This document shows positions 52,084-62,021 of a DNA stretch of 64,000 bases, piece by piece; position 1 is the stretch's first letter, and every line of letters starts with the position of its first letter. The translations under genes and the position numbers were made by a program. The notes under the pieces are model-generated. The model was not told the DNA's origin. It saw only the letters and a list, made by a program, of their open reading frames with translations, and ran no database searches. This DNA comes from Brevibacillus sp. SYP-B805 (GTDB lineage: Bacteria > Bacillota > Bacilli > Brevibacillales > Brevibacillaceae). Location: assembly GCF_011059135.1 (NCBI RefSeq), contig NZ_JAALGD010000003.1, positions 62,001-126,000 on the forward strand. The letters run 5' to 3'.

Positions 52084-52560
52084 TCAAATCCAGCCCAACA
52101 AGCTCTTGATCAGCGCTGCCACAAATGCGGCGACGACGCCGAATACAATCACCGAACCAGCCAATTTGAACATGTTGCCGCCGACACCCAGGACAAACCC
52201 TTCGCTGCGGTGTTCGATGGCAGCGGAGGCGATCGAGTTGGCAAACCCGGTTACCGGCACGGCCGAGCCCGCCCCGGCATACTGGCCGATGTTATCGTAG
52301 ATGCCCAGCCCGGTCAGCAGCACGGAAAGAAAAATCAACGTCGCCACCGTCGGGTTCCCTGCCGTCTTCTCCGTAAAGTTGAACATGTAGATATAGAAGT
52401 TTTGAATCACCTGGCCGAGCAGGCAGATTGCGCCGCCTACCCAAAAGGCGCGAAAGGAATTGAGCAGCACGTTTCGTTTGGGTTGATACTTCGCCGCCTG
52501 CTGCTGATACAGCGCCTTTGACATCGGCATGGACGGCCCTTTTTTCGTGTTGGTTGCCAT
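52084..52560 (-). CDS. spoVAC: Stage V sporulation protein AC
   Basis: SpoVAC is a mechanosensitive-like membrane channel for dipicolinate release. The 158-residue product has a basic N-terminus and four hydrophobic segments with GIYDNIGQYAGAGSAVPVTGFANSIASAAIEH. ATG 52560 is preferred over GTG 52569 because AAAGGGAG is 8 nt upstream. It follows spoVAB with a 79-nt gap. Confidence 0.94.
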   Translation of the reverse strand: MATNTKKGPSMPMSKALYQQQAAKYQPKRNVLLNSFRAFWVGGAICLLGQVIQNFYIYMFNFTEKTAGNPTVATLIFLSVLLTGLGIYDNIGQYAGAGSAVPVTGFANSIASAAIEHRSEGFVLGVGGNMFKLAGSVIVFGVVAAFVAALIKSLLGWI

Positions 52561-52639
52561 CTCGTTCACTCCCTTTTATCCAGTACATCCATATTGTTTT
52601 CAACAAGCAAAACCGTCTATGAATGGCGATATTTGGCAA

Positions 52640-53059
52640 TCAGAGGTGCAGAATCCACTGCAGCAGGGAACCCAGCGTCTTGCCGAACACCATGGCCATC
52701 AGGAAAGCCAGTATGGACTGATCCACCTGCAGCCGCTTCGCCAGGATGGGAAAGACGTTCAGCACCTCGGTCAGCCCGGCCGCGAGCGTTCCCACAAAGA
52801 TGCCCGCCAGCAGGCCGACAACGGCTGTCATGGCCACAGGCAGATCAATCGACAGAGAAAAAAAATCGGCAACGGTAAACCAGAGCGCCCCGCAGACCAG
52901 CGCCCACTCGTAGCAGTGGATATACCGCTGCGAATGGGTGAGCTGGGTGAGGCGCGGGATAATATCCAGCACGATGATGAACGCGACAAAGCCGCTGCCG
53001 ACGGCCAGTCCTCCGCCCAAGCCGATCAAGACGAGCCCAGCGTCCTGCCAGACGGTCAT
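52640..53059 (-). CDS. spoVAB: Stage V sporulation protein AB
   Basis: This 139-residue membrane protein has about four helices (GLVLIGLGGGLAVGSGFVAFII... and a TEVLNVFPILAKRL segment). Its ATG overlaps the spoVAA stop by one base (TGATG), so translation is coupled. It occurs in the hepta-gene spoVA operons and is absent from shorter ones. It is needed with SpoVAA for normal DPA uptake. Confidence 0.92.
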   Translation of the reverse strand: MTVWQDAGLVLIGLGGGLAVGSGFVAFIIVLDIIPRLTQLTHSQRYIHCYEWALVCGALWFTVADFFSLSIDLPVAMTAVVGLLAGIFVGTLAAGLTEVLNVFPILAKRLQVDQSILAFLMAMVFGKTLGSLLQWILHL

Positions 53060-53670
53060 CACTTTCTTTTTTCATTCTCCTTGTTCTCGTGCTGGATATA
53101 ATATTGATCCAAGCTCTGCTGGTAGAGAAAGAGTTCGACCTCCAACGGACTGGGCTCTTCATGGATCCGCTTGCGAAAAATCTGGTTAAAGAAGAGGATC
53201 ATGCCCAAGCCGATCCCGACCGAATACGGAATCTGCAGCCACAGCGGATGTTGATCCTCCCGGCCTGTCAGCAGCAGGTGGAGCCGCTGGTGCACCTGCA
53301 ACATGCTCACATCCGTATGGAAATTCATGATAGCCATGCCGGAGCCGATAAACAGGACGAGCCAGACCAGGGCGACCAGGAGCGGTTTGGGAGTTTTGCG
53401 CGGACTCCTTACTTCCACGATGATCTGGGAGGCCCCCTGCACCTCCAGCGGAACATCGGGGTAAGCAGTCCGCAGCGTGCTGATCACCTGCATGATATCG
53501 ATGATGATCAGCTCGCCGTCTTCCGGCTTGACATGATAGACCGGCAGCTGGCGCAAGGTTTCTTCCCGCTTTCCGTCCCAATACAACTGACAGATATCCC
53601 CCAGGGTGATGACATCCCGGGGCTTGATCGACAATCGCTTGCGCAAACGCAGAAAGAGCGGCATCTCCAC
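53059..53670 (-). CDS. spoVAA: Stage V sporulation protein AA
   Basis: SpoVAA, the first gene of the operon, has a cytoplasmic N-terminal domain (about 1-95) and two membrane helices (about 98-115 and 148-166) with a hydrophilic tail. The 203-residue length is typical. GTG 53670 has GGGGGAG 5 nt upstream. A sigma-G promoter lies just upstream, fitting late forespore expression. Confidence 0.93.
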   Translation of the reverse strand: MEMPLFLRLRKRLSIKPRDVITLGDICQLYWDGKREETLRQLPVYHVKPEDGELIIIDIMQVISTLRTAYPDVPLEVQGASQIIVEVRSPRKTPKPLLVALVWLVLFIGSGMAIMNFHTDVSMLQVHQRLHLLLTGREDQHPLWLQIPYSVGIGLGMILFFNQIFRKRIHEEPSPLEVELFLYQQSLDQYYIQHENKENEKRK

Positions 53671-53701
53671 AGCGTCTCCCCCTCTCTGTTCTTGGTAAGG
53701 C

Positions 53702-53731
53702 TAGTATGCGCGTCATCCAGACGGAGGATAC
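53702..53731 (-). promoter_or_regulatory. Sigma-G promoter of spoVA
   Basis: On the minus strand GTATC (-35, 53727-53731) and CATACTA (-10, 53702-53708) are exactly 18 nt apart. They match GHATR-N18-CATnHTA with one deviation. The start codon of spoVAA is about 30 nt downstream. Confidence 0.75.
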
Positions 53732-53743
53732 GGATTTCCCCCC

Positions 53744-53785
53744 AAAAGAAAAGCGACCGGTCGAGCTACTGCTCGATCTGGTCGC
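53744..53785 (-). terminator. Terminator of spoIIA, built on the sigF stop codon
   Basis: On the minus strand GCGACC-GATCGAGC and GCTCGA-GGTCGC form a long stem, followed by TTTTCTTTT. The 5' arm encodes the last codons of sigF (RDQIE) and the stop codon sits in or beside the loop. Confidence 0.8.
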
Positions 53786-54521
53786 GTATGGTCTGCAGGA
53801 TTCGTTTTTCCAGCCGGGATACCTGCACCTGGGAGATCCCCAGCCTCTCCGCCACCTCGGACTGGGTCTGGTCCTTGTAGTAGCGAAGAAAAACAATAAG
53901 CCGTTCGCGTTCCGTCAGCCGGCTGATCGCATCTTTCAGCGCGATCTGGTCAAACCATTTGCTCATGCTGTCATCGGCAATCTGATCGATCAGGGCGATG
54001 GGATCGCCGTCGTTTTCAAAGACGGTTTCATGGATGGAGGAAGGGGCACGGTTCGCCTCTTGGGCAAAGACCACCTCTTCGGGGGAAATACCCAGCGCCT
54101 CGGCTACTTCCCCGATGGTCGGGGAACGGCCAAACGTCTTGTACAGCTCGTCTTTGGTTCTGCGCACCTTGTTGGCGGTTTCCTTCAGCGAGCGGCTCAC
54201 CTTCACGGTTCCGTCATCCCGCAGGAATCGCTGGATTTCCCCGATGATCATGGGAACCGCATAGGTGGAGAATTTGACATCGTACTCCAAGTCAAACTTA
54301 TCGACCGCTTTCAGCAGGCCGATGCAGCCGATCTGGAACAGGTCGTCCGCTTCATAGCCGCGATTGATAAAACGCTGGACAACGGACCAGACCAGACGAA
54401 TATTGCTGTTCACGAGAAGTTCGCGGGCCTCCGCATCCCCGTTCTGGCTTCTCGCGATCAGTTCCTTCACTTGATCGTTTGTCAGGAATGGCTGACTTGC
54501 GTTTTTGATATCGGCTCCCAT
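53766..54521 (-). CDS. sigF: RNA polymerase sigma-F factor
   Basis: Sigma-F is the first forespore-specific sigma factor. The 251-residue product has sigma70 regions 2 (DLFQIGCIGLLKAVDKFDLEY...FSTYAVPMIIGEIQRFLRDDG), 3 and 4 (SRLTERERLIVFLRYYKDQTQSEVAERLGISQVQVSRLEKRIL). The ATG 54521 has an AGGGG site upstream; GTG 54527 is too close to it. It ends the spoIIAA-spoIIAB-sigF operon, and SpoIIAB (11 nt upstream) holds it inactive until septation. Confidence 0.96.
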   Translation of the reverse strand: MGADIKNASQPFLTNDQVKELIARSQNGDAEARELLVNSNIRLVWSVVQRFINRGYEADDLFQIGCIGLLKAVDKFDLEYDVKFSTYAVPMIIGEIQRFLRDDGTVKVSRSLKETANKVRRTKDELYKTFGRSPTIGEVAEALGISPEEVVFAQEANRAPSSIHETVFENDGDPIALIDQIADDSMSKWFDQIALKDAISRLTERERLIVFLRYYKDQTQSEVAERLGISQVQVSRLEKRILQTIRDQIEQ

Positions 54522-54532
54522 TGGCACTACCC

Positions 54533-54979
54533 CTAATTCTGCATCGCTGCTGAGCGTGAAAGGCGTTTCGTCAAGCGAATCTGCGTCCCTTTGCCGACGC
54601 AGGTGACGACCTCGATGGTATCCATGAAATTCTCCATGATCGTAAACCCCATGCCGGAGCGCTCCAATTCCGGTTTGGTGGTAAACAATGGCTGCATGGC
54701 CTGATCCACATCCTCAATGCCTTTGCCTTCATCCTCGATGACCAGTTCGATGGTGTCCTCCTCCAGCTTCACCCGGATGCGCACCATGCCTGCCGGATCT
54801 TCCTCATAGCCATGGATGATCGCATTGGTTACCGCTTCCGACACCACCGTCTTGATCTCTTCCAGCTCTTCCATCGTCAGATCCAGCTGGGAGACGAAAG
54901 AAGCAACAGCCACCCGCGCAAAGGATTCGTTCTGGCTGAGGGCGGCAAACTCCACCTGCATGACATTGCGTGTCGCCAT
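54533..54979 (-). CDS. spoIIAB: Anti-sigma F factor and kinase SpoIIAB
   Basis: SpoIIAB binds sigma-F and phosphorylates SpoIIAA with ATP. The 148-residue product has the GHKL ATPase motifs [12 protein letters not shown] (N-box, about 47-58), EDEGKGIED (G1) and [11 protein letters not shown] (G2). GGGGGTGG lies 6 nt before ATG 54979, which is next to the spoIIAA stop. Confidence 0.96.
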   Translation of the reverse strand: MATRNVMQVEFAALSQNESFARVAVASFVSQLDLTMEELEEIKTVVSEAVTNAIIHGYEEDPAGMVRIRVKLEEDTIELVIEDEGKGIEDVDQAMQPLFTTKPELERSGMGFTIMENFMDTIEVVTCVGKGTQIRLTKRLSRSAAMQN

Positions 54980-54980
54980 C

Positions 54981-55334
54981 TTACGCCACCCCCAATACAA
55001 GCAGCGCTTCCGCTTCATTCTCGCGGAACTTGATCACCTTGAACAGGCCCGACATTTCGAAGATCCGGTAGATCATCGGGTTAATGGAGCAAACCACCAT
55101 CTCACCGGCACGGGCCGAAATCTGCTTGTATCGGCCGAGGATCACCCCGATTCCCGAGCTATCCATAAACGCCAGGTCGGCAAGGCTGAGCACAAGATGA
55201 CGGATGTCCGGATGGTTCGTGAGCACGCCATCCACCTTGGTGCGCAATTCTTCCGCGGTGTGATGGTCCAGTTCCCCCTGCAGGCGGACGACCAACACAT
55301 CGCGTTTGGTTTCCAACTCAATCTGAAGACTCAT
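54981..55334 (-). CDS. spoIIAA: Anti-anti-sigma factor SpoIIAA
   Basis: SpoIIAA frees sigma-F when dephosphorylated by SpoIIE. The 117-residue product has the STAS domain with [15 protein letters not shown]; the first Ser after Asp (Ser59) is the phosphorylation site. AAGGAGTG precedes ATG 55334. A sigma-H promoter and a Spo0A box lie just upstream. Confidence 0.96.
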   Translation of the reverse strand: MSLQIELETKRDVLVVRLQGELDHHTAEELRTKVDGVLTNHPDIRHLVLSLADLAFMDSSGIGVILGRYKQISARAGEMVVCSINPMIYRIFEMSGLFKVIKFRENEAEALLVLGVA

Positions 55335-55370
55335 GGCTGACACACTCCTTCTTCCCGTGATACTCTCTCT

Positions 55371-55396
55371 TTTCTCTCCTTCAAAAACCAATTCCT
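55371..55396 (-). promoter_or_regulatory. Sigma-H promoter of spoIIA
   Basis: On the minus strand AGGAATT (-35, 55390-55396) and AGAGAAA (-10, 55371-55377) are 12 nt apart. They match the sigma-H pattern AGGAwww-N11-12-RnnGAAT at nearly all positions. The -10 is about 37 nt before the spoIIAA start. Confidence 0.7.
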
Positions 55397-55400
55397 GCCA

Positions 55401-55408
55401 GTCGACAA
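55401..55408 (-). promoter_or_regulatory. Spo0A box upstream of spoIIAA
   Basis: TTGTCGAC on the minus strand differs from the Spo0A box TTGTCGAA at one base and lies just upstream of the sigma-H -35. This is where Spo0A-P acts at the B. subtilis spoIIA promoter. Confidence 0.65.
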
Positions 55409-55413
55409 AAGAA

Positions 55414-55455
55414 CAAAAAAATCGAGAAGCCTTGTTCGATTCGAGGCAACTCGAT
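55414..55455 (-). terminator. Terminator between dacF and spoIIAA
   Basis: On the minus strand ATCGAG and CTCGAT, with inner GCCT/AGGC pairing, form a hairpin followed by TTTTTTT. It should separate the dacF transcript from spoIIA, leaving the latter to its own sigma-H promoter. Confidence 0.75.
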
Positions 55456-55478
55456 TCTTTTCGCGATGTCAGGGTTGT

Positions 55479-56651
55479 CTACTGATAACTGAGCAGAATG
55501 TTCTTCGAGGTTCGCTTGAGAATCTCCCACAGGCCTGCTTGCTGGATCGTTTTTTCAGGAAAGAGGTTGATGCGTGCGACCTCTTTGCCGTCTTTTGTGC
55601 GAATAAAGATATGCCCGATCACATCCTCTTTCTTCACAGGCGCCTTGATACGCGGGGCAAGCACAATCTCCCTGTCATACATCTCCGGCGTCTCGCCTTT
55701 TCTCGTAAGCAGGCTTACCTGGTGGGGCGTGACGGCATTCACGGTTGGATCCTTGCCCTTGTCCACCGTGATCGCTTTCACTGTCTCCCCTTTTTTGTAC
55801 AACGGGAAGACCTGGTAGTGATTAAACGCATAATTGAACATCGCCGTCACTTCGCTGTTGCGCGTTTTGGTATCCGGTTCCCCGAGCACGACGGCGATCA
55901 CCCGCATGTTGTCGCGTTTGGCCGTAGCCGTCAAGCAATATTTCGCTTCGGAGGTGTACCCGGTCTTCAGCCCGTCCACCCCTGCGTAAAAGCGGACCAG
56001 CCGGTTGGTATTGACCAGCCAGAAAGGGTTGGCGCTGTCCTTGCGCAGATAGTCCTGATAAATGCCGGTATATTTGGTGATCAGTTCATGTTTCAGCAGT
56101 TCCCGCGACATGATCGCGATGTCCATCGCAGTCGAATAATGGTCGGGAGATGGCAGCCCGTTGGAATTGACAAAATGCGTATTCTTCATGCCCAGCTGTT
56201 TGGCTCGCTCATTCATCTTGGCGACAAACGCTTCCTCCGTTCCGCCGATATGCTCCGCCATGGCCACGGAGGCATCGTTGCCCGATGCAATGGCGATTCC
56301 CTTGATCATGTCTTCCACAGTCATCTCTTCACCCGGCTGCAGGAAGATTTGGGAACCGCCCATGGAAGCCGCCCGGTCGCTGGTGCGGATCTTGTCGGTC
56401 AGCTTCAGCTCGCCGCGCTCGATCGCCTCCATGATCAACAGCAGCGTCATCACTTTGGTGATGCTGGCGGGCGGCAGTTTTTCGTGCGCATTTTTTTCAT
56501 ACAACACCGTTCCTGAATCCATTTCCATCAAGAGTGCCGATTTCGCATGCGGCGCGAAGTTCACCTGCTGCTCGGAAGCAGCGGCAGGCGACGAGGAAAA
56601 GAAGGCAAAACAGACCGTCAGACTGATACCTGCTCGCAAGATTCGCATCAT
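55479..56651 (-). CDS. dacF: Sporulation D-alanyl-D-alanine carboxypeptidase DacF
   Basis: DacF trims peptidoglycan peptides and helps set spore cross-linking. The 390-residue product has a signal peptide (about 1-25), the active-site S-x-x-K in PASITKVM (about 62), SGN (about 124) and KTG (about 229), and a C-terminal domain with an amphipathic tail (TSKNILLSYQ). ATG 56651 is preferred over the frame start at 56675, which overlaps a GGAGGG site. It lies upstream of spoIIAA, as in B. subtilis. Confidence 0.94.
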   Translation of the reverse strand: MMRILRAGISLTVCFAFFSSSPAAASEQQVNFAPHAKSALLMEMDSGTVLYEKNAHEKLPPASITKVMTLLLIMEAIERGELKLTDKIRTSDRAASMGGSQIFLQPGEEMTVEDMIKGIAIASGNDASVAMAEHIGGTEEAFVAKMNERAKQLGMKNTHFVNSNGLPSPDHYSTAMDIAIMSRELLKHELITKYTGIYQDYLRKDSANPFWLVNTNRLVRFYAGVDGLKTGYTSEAKYCLTATAKRDNMRVIAVVLGEPDTKTRNSEVTAMFNYAFNHYQVFPLYKKGETVKAITVDKGKDPTVNAVTPHQVSLLTRKGETPEMYDREIVLAPRIKAPVKKEDVIGHIFIRTKDGKEVARINLFPEKTIQQAGLWEILKRTSKNILLSYQ

Positions 56652-56712
56652 AGCGTTCTCTTCCCTCCGTTTCATGCTCCTATTCTCCCCGTTGCCGGAG
56701 GAAAATATTCAC

Positions 56713-56756
56713 AAAAAAACGACCACCCGCAAGTTTTTTGCCGATGGTCGTTTCTT
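56713..56756 (-). terminator. Terminator after the chemoreceptor
   Basis: ACGACCA and TGGTCGT pair, followed on the minus strand by TTTTTTTGTG. It separates the chemoreceptor from dacF. Confidence 0.8.
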
Positions 56757-56762
56757 GCCCCG

Positions 56763-58856
56763 TCAGATGACAAACCGTTTCACATTGTCCGTCAATTTTT
56801 CCGCGAGCCGCTTCAACTGTTCCACGTTCTCCGTCATCCTGGCGATGGAGGCAAGCTGGACATCAACCGTTTCCACCACACCCCCGATGGTGACATTGAT
56901 TTCATCCGACATGGCGGAAAGCCGTCCCATCGCCGAGGAAACCACTTGATTGCCGGCCGCCATCTCTTCGGAGGTGGCCGTCATCGCTTCGCTTTGTTCC
57001 GCCGCCGACTGGATATCCGACACGATGTGCCGGAACGCTTCCCCCACCGATTCGACAGAACGCAAACCGGCATTCACCTTGGAAACGATGCCGTCCATAT
57101 AATCGCTCATCTCCATGGCCTCATCATTGATGGAACGGGCGATGCCGGCGATTTTGTCGGAGAAGGCGCTGCTTTCTTCCGCCAGCTTGCGTACCTCGCT
57201 GGCGACAACGGAGAAGCCCCTTCCCGCTTCTCCCGCCCTCGCCGCTTCAATCGCCGCATTCAGCGCCAGCAGGTTGGTCTGGGAGGCGATGGTGCTGATC
57301 ATCTCGACGATACTGGTAATCTCCTTGGCACGGTCGCGCAGGCTGTGCATCCGCTTCGCCGTAGTTTCCACCTCATCGGAGGCGCTGCGCACATGGGAAA
57401 TCACTTCGTGCACGAGCGTCATGCCGTCCTGCGCTCTGTCAAACGTGCGGGATGTCGCCAGGGATGTCGACTCAGCCGCAATGGCCACCTGCTCAACGCC
57501 CTGGGAAATTTCCGCGATCGTGGCGGCCGTCGACTGCACCTCGGTCGCCTGAATCGCCACTTTCTCCGAGATGGTGAAAATGCTCTCCGTGACCACATCG
57601 ATCGCCTTTTTGTTGCTGTTCGACAGCTCATTCAACTCTTCGGCGGCGGTATGCAGATGCGTTGCCTGGCTTTGCACCAGGGCAATCAGATTGCGCAGCT
57701 CGCCAACCATGCTGTTCAGGGTCCGGCCTACTAGGGCCACCTCGTCATTGCCGTTAACCTCCGCATGCACATTGAAGTCTCCGCTGCCCACTCGCTCCAT
57801 ATCCCGGGCGATCGCCAGAAGCGAGGTGCGGATCCGTTTGGCAAACCACCAGATCAACAGGGCGGCGATGGCGGCGATGGGAATGCTCATCAGCAGAATA
57901 ACGCCGGCCATGCTGTTGATCTCCCCATACACCTCATCCACGCCGGTCGTCAGCACGAAAAACCAGCCCAATGATGGAATCGGGGCGAAAGCGGCAAACG
58001 ATTCCTTTCCCTGCTCGCTGTACAGGAGGCTGTCGCTCTTCTTTTGCCCCATCTTTTCCATCATTTCCTTGTAATCAGGCAGTTCGGTCAGCAGCATCTG
58101 ATTGTTGCTTTTGGGGTCCTTGTGAGCCACAACCAGGCCGTCGGGTTTCACGATAAACGCCTTGCCTTCGCTCATAAACGGAATGGTTGGGATCTTGGCC
58201 AACCACGGCTCCATCGTGAACGCCACCACAAGCAGACGGCTGGTGTCGTCATTTTTGTCCCCGATGGGGGAAGCTATGTACAGCAGGCTTCTTTCGGCAC
58301 CGCGAACGATCTCTTCATCCGAAAACTGCGGCGCTTTCGTCTCCATCGCCTTTTTGAAATATGCCTTTTGTTTGAAATCAACGTCGCTGTGCCCGGTCAT
58401 GGAGTAAAGCTCGCTGCCGGTTGTTCCGTCCACCAGGTAGATTTTCAAAATTTCCTGATGGGCCTGATTCAGCAGGCGGAACTGCTCAAGAATCAGCGTC
58501 TCCATATCGGTCGTCATGACCCGCTTGGAGGCTGTGGACTTGACCGAAGTCATGATTTTGCCAAGCCAGTCCTCCACGCTGGCGCTGTGCTGTTCCGCAA
58601 GCATCTTGGCCTGCTTGGAGGTAATGTCGATCAGGGTTTTCTTTGAGTAGGAAAGCGCGATGAACTGAAGCGAAACGACGACGACAATTACCAGGATAAT
58701 GCCAAAAGCGATCATTTTTTGAGCGATTGACCCGGAAAACCAGTTGACGAAAAACGAGCCTTCCTTCCTGTTTTGAGCCAGCGGCTGCTTTCTCCATTTT
58801 CTGAGTGCTGATTGAATCAACTTGTCCACAGAAAAAGCAAACATACGTTTCCCCAC
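56763..58856 (-). CDS. Methyl-accepting chemotaxis protein, Cache type
   Basis: The 697-residue receptor has a long cytoplasmic N-terminal extension (about 46 residues), TM1 near 47-69, a dCache ligand domain with [25 protein letters not shown] and [17 protein letters not shown]2 near 318-341, HAMP, and a signalling hairpin with [24 protein letters not shown] and [14 protein letters not shown]. The ligand is not predictable. GTG 58856 has AAAGGGGG 6 nt upstream. It is a single-gene unit. Confidence 0.92.
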   Translation of the reverse strand: MGKRMFAFSVDKLIQSALRKWRKQPLAQNRKEGSFFVNWFSGSIAQKMIAFGIILVIVVVVSLQFIALSYSKKTLIDITSKQAKMLAEQHSASVEDWLGKIMTSVKSTASKRVMTTDMETLILEQFRLLNQAHQEILKIYLVDGTTGSELYSMTGHSDVDFKQKAYFKKAMETKAPQFSDEEIVRGAERSLLYIASPIGDKNDDTSRLLVVAFTMEPWLAKIPTIPFMSEGKAFIVKPDGLVVAHKDPKSNNQMLLTELPDYKEMMEKMGQKKSDSLLYSEQGKESFAAFAPIPSLGWFFVLTTGVDEVYGEINSMAGVILLMSIPIAAIAALLIWWFAKRIRTSLLAIARDMERVGSGDFNVHAEVNGNDEVALVGRTLNSMVGELRNLIALVQSQATHLHTAAEELNELSNSNKKAIDVVTESIFTISEKVAIQATEVQSTAATIAEISQGVEQVAIAAESTSLATSRTFDRAQDGMTLVHEVISHVRSASDEVETTAKRMHSLRDRAKEITSIVEMISTIASQTNLLALNAAIEAARAGEAGRGFSVVASEVRKLAEESSAFSDKIAGIARSINDEAMEMSDYMDGIVSKVNAGLRSVESVGEAFRHIVSDIQSAAEQSEAMTATSEEMAAGNQVVSSAMGRLSAMSDEINVTIGGVVETVDVQLASIARMTENVEQLKRLAEKLTDNVKRFVI

Positions 58857-59023
58857 ATGTATCCCCCTTTTGCCAAATGGACCCTATCCCGGCAGACAAA
58901 TGTCCCAGAAACAAGCCTCCAGCGAAACTTCAAGCAGGAAGAAAGCACGATGTTTTCTTGAGGCAATATCTGACACTTTTCAACTTCATCATATAACAAT
59001 TACCCGAAATATGAAAGATTGGT

Positions 59024-59065
59024 AAAGAAAACCACCCAACCAAGCAAAGCCTTGTGTCGGGTGGT
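59024..59065 (-). terminator. Terminator of the opp operon
   Basis: ACCACCC and GGGTGGT with an inner AAGGCTTTGCTT stem precede TTTTCTTT on the minus strand, just after oppF. Confidence 0.8.
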
Positions 59066-59090
59066 AACTGTTCTCCCTTGATCCGCTCCA

Positions 59091-60056
59091 TCAATTATAC
59101 AAATGGCAAGCGGTAAAATGACCCGGCTCAACCTCTTTCCATACCGGTTCCATCGCAGCGCATTCCGGCATCGCTTTCGGGCAGCGCGTGCGAAAATGGC
59201 AGCCGCTCGGCGGATTCATCGGGCTCGGGACATCCCCCTGCAGCACGATGCGCTCCCGCTTGCGCTCCACTTCCGGATCCGGAATCGGGATGGCCGACAA
59301 CAGCGCCTGGGTATACGGATGCAGCGGCTTCTCATACAGCTTCTCGCTCTCCGCCAGCTCCACCATTTTGCCCAGATACATGACGGCCACGCGATCGGAA
59401 ATGTATTTCACCATGGACAGATCGTGGGCGATGAACATGTAGGTGAGTCCCATTTTCTCCTGCAGCTGCTCCAGCAGGTTGACGACCTGTGCCTGCACCG
59501 AGACGTCCAGCGCGGAGATCGGCTCGTCACACACGATGAATTTCGGCTCCACGGCCAGGGCGCGGGCAATGCCGATCCGCTGCCGCTGGCCGCCGGAAAA
59601 CTCGTGCGGGAAGCGGTCTATATGCCCAGGGTTCAAGCTAACCAGGGAAAGAAGCTCCTGGATGCGCTCCTTCCGCTCCTGTCCCGTCGCCAGCCCGTGG
59701 ATGTCCAAAGCCTCCCCGATAATATCTCCTACCGTCATCCGCGGGTTGAGGGAGGCATACGGGTCCTGGAAGATCATCTGCATGTTGCGGCGCATCGCCT
59801 TCAGTTCGCTGCCCTGCAGTTTGCTGATGTTTTTCCCTTCAAAGATCACTTCGCCGGCGGTCGGTTCGTACAGGCGCAGAATGGTTCGTCCGGCCGTGGA
59901 CTTCCCGCAGCCCGACTCGCCGACCACGCCCAAGGTTTCGCCGCGATTAATGGTAAACGAAATATCGTTGACGGCCTTCAGCGTCTGGCCTCCAACCTTG
60001 AAAAACTTTTTCAGATTGCGCACTTCAATCAATGTTTCCTGTGTTTGTGTTCCCAT
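59091..60056 (-). CDS. oppF: Oligopeptide ABC transporter ATP-binding protein OppF
   Basis: This is one of the two ATPases of the peptide importer. The 321-residue product has Walker [10 protein letters not shown] (about 45-53), Q-loop [14 protein letters not shown], signature [15 protein letters not shown], Walker [18 protein letters not shown]-loop IAHDLSMV, and the C-terminal oligopeptide-transporter domain with [14 protein letters not shown] (Cys residues of a possible Fe-S site). ATG 60056 follows AGGAGGG; longer frames are not used. Confidence 0.94.
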   Translation of the reverse strand: MGTQTQETLIEVRNLKKFFKVGGQTLKAVNDISFTINRGETLGVVGESGCGKSTAGRTILRLYEPTAGEVIFEGKNISKLQGSELKAMRRNMQMIFQDPYASLNPRMTVGDIIGEALDIHGLATGQERKERIQELLSLVSLNPGHIDRFPHEFSGGQRQRIGIARALAVEPKFIVCDEPISALDVSVQAQVVNLLEQLQEKMGLTYMFIAHDLSMVKYISDRVAVMYLGKMVELAESEKLYEKPLHPYTQALLSAIPIPDPEVERKRERIVLQGDVPSPMNPPSGCHFRTRCPKAMPECAAMEPVWKEVEPGHFTACHLYN

Positions 60057-60069
60057 CGTGCGCTCCCTC

Positions 60070-61065
60070 CTATGAACCAGTCTTGCCCTGCGCAAGCGGA
60101 TGATGCAGCCAGCAAGCCGATTGATGATTGCTGCGAACCATGTCCAGTTTGGGGTCATACAGTTGGCATACGCGCATCGCCGATTCGCACCGCGCTGCAT
60201 ATCCGCAGCCCGCCGGCGGTTTCAGCAAATCAGGCGGCGTGCCGTAAATCGGCGTCAGCGGTTCGTTCCGGTTCTGATCCAGCCGCGGTACGGAACGCAG
60301 CAGGCCTTTTGTATAGGGGTGCTGCGGGTTGTAGAAGATTTCGTCAACCGTTCCCGATTCCACAACTTTTCCGGCGTACATGACGATCACCCGCTCGCAC
60401 ATGTCAGCGACGACGCCCAGATCGTGCGTGATCAGGATGATCGACGTGCCCAACTTTTTCTGCAATTCTTTCATCAGCTCGAGGATTTGCGCCTGAATCG
60501 TCACATCGAGCGCGGTCGTCGGCTCGTCCGCGATCAGCAGCTGAGGCTGACAGGCCAGCGCAATCGCGATCATCGCCCGCTGCCGCATGCCGCCGGAAAA
60601 CTCGTGCGGGTACTGGTTGACACGCCGCTCCGGCTGGGGAATGCCGACCATTTCCAGCAGTTCCACAGCGCGTTTGTGGGCAGCAGCTGCGCTCATTTTG
60701 TGGTGTTTGGTCAATCCCTCGGCAATCTGCTTGCCCACCGTCATCGTCGGGTTAAGCGAGGTCATCGGGTCCTGAAAGATCATCGAAATCTCTTTCCCGC
60801 GCACCTTCTCCATTTCTTTTTCGCTTTTCTTCAACAGATCCTGTCCATTGAACAGGATGCTGCCCTGTTTGTACTGAACCGGCGGCTGCGGCAGAAGCTT
60901 GAGGATGGACTGGGCCGTGACGCTCTTGCCGCACCCGGACTCGCCGACGATGCCGATCGCTTCTCCTTTGCCCACCTCAAAGTTGACGCCGCGCACTGCC
61001 TGTACTTCCCCGGCATACGTATGAAATGTAACGTGCAGGTCGCGCACTTCCAGTATTTTTTCCAT
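60070..61065 (-). CDS. oppD: Oligopeptide ABC transporter ATP-binding protein OppD
   Basis: OppD pairs with OppF. The 331-residue product has Walker [10 protein letters not shown] (about 39-47), Q-loop [14 protein letters not shown], signature [15 protein letters not shown], Walker [18 protein letters not shown]-loop ITHDLGVV, and the C-terminal [14 protein letters not shown] pattern. ATG 61065 has AAAGGGTGG 5 nt upstream. It is 13 nt upstream of oppF. Confidence 0.94.
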   Translation of the reverse strand: MEKILEVRDLHVTFHTYAGEVQAVRGVNFEVGKGEAIGIVGESGCGKSVTAQSILKLLPQPPVQYKQGSILFNGQDLLKKSEKEMEKVRGKEISMIFQDPMTSLNPTMTVGKQIAEGLTKHHKMSAAAAHKRAVELLEMVGIPQPERRVNQYPHEFSGGMRQRAMIAIALACQPQLLIADEPTTALDVTIQAQILELMKELQKKLGTSIILITHDLGVVADMCERVIVMYAGKVVESGTVDEIFYNPQHPYTKGLLRSVPRLDQNRNEPLTPIYGTPPDLLKPPAGCGYAARCESAMRVCQLYDPKLDMVRSNHQSACWLHHPLAQGKTGS

Positions 61066-61089
61066 TTTTTCCACCCTTTGCTTCACAAG

Positions 61090-62019
61090 TTATTTACGCA
61101 TCCTTGGGTCAAGGGCATCCCGCAGACCATCGCCGAAGACGTTAAAGGCAAACATCGCCAGCGAAATCAAAAATCCGGGAATGAACAGCTGATAGGTATT
61201 GCCGACAAGCAGACTAACCAGTGCATCGTTGGCCATCGTCCCCCAGCTTGCTTGCGGCGCCGGTACGCCCAGGCCGAGGAAGCTGAGCGTCGCCTCGGCG
61301 AAGATGGCAGTAGGCACGGTCAATGTGATGTTAACGAGGATCGGTCCCATCGTGTTGGGAATGATGTGCTTGCGCAAAATCCAGCCGGTGCTGGCACCAA
61401 GTGCAAGCGCAGCCTGTACATACTCCTGCTCTTTCAACTGCAGCACCTGGCCGCGCACAAGCCGGGCCATCGGGATCCAGCCGGTGAGCGTCATCGCGAT
61501 GATAATCGTCCACAGGCCCTGTCCCATCACGACCATCAGCAAAATCACCATCAGCAGGTACGGCACCCCGTAGAGCACTTCGGCGATACGCATCATGATA
61601 TTGTCGACGCGGCCGCCTTTAAACCCGGAGATGCCGCCGTAGATGACACCGATGACAAAGTCGATCAATGCCGCCATCACCCCGATAAACAGGGAGATGC
61701 GCGCACCGTACCAGGCGCGTGTAAACAGGTCACGTCCCGAGGTATCCGTACCGAACCAGTGCTCAGCGCTCCAGCGCAGATTTTTCGCCTTAAAATCGAT
61801 TCCGTGGTACGTGTAGCCGCTAATCATCGGGCCGATAATCGCCATAACCACCAGCCCGACGATCAGGAACAGTCCAACCATTGCCAATTTATTCATTTTT
61901 AAACGGCGCCACACATCTGCCCAGTAGGAGATGCTCGGACGCACGATCTTTTCCGTCTCCATTGAATTGTCAGCTACAGGCTGGAACAGTTCGGCAGTCA
62001 ACTGCGGTTCATGCTGCAT
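61090..62019 (-). CDS. oppC: Oligopeptide ABC transporter permease OppC
   Basis: The 309-residue membrane protein has six helices and the permease EAA loop (YVQAALALGASTGWILRKHIIPN, about 200-222). The N-terminal tail is long, as usual for OppC. It follows oppB with a 2-nt gap. Confidence 0.93.
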   Translation of the reverse strand: MQHEPQLTAELFQPVADNSMETEKIVRPSISYWADVWRRLKMNKLAMVGLFLIVGLVVMAIIGPMISGYTYHGIDFKAKNLRWSAEHWFGTDTSGRDLFTRAWYGARISLFIGVMAALIDFVIGVIYGGISGFKGGRVDNIMMRIAEVLYGVPYLLMVILLMVVMGQGLWTIIIAMTLTGWIPMARLVRGQVLQLKEQEYVQAALALGASTGWILRKHIIPNTMGPILVNITLTVPTAIFAEATLSFLGLGVPAPQASWGTMANDALVSLLVGNTYQLFIPGFLISLAMFAFNVFGDGLRDALDPRMRK

Positions 62020-62021
62020 TT

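Noticed and set aside
58857-59023. Sigma-D promoter for the chemoreceptor
   Set aside because: No TAAA-N15-GCCGATAT pair was found upstream of the gene.
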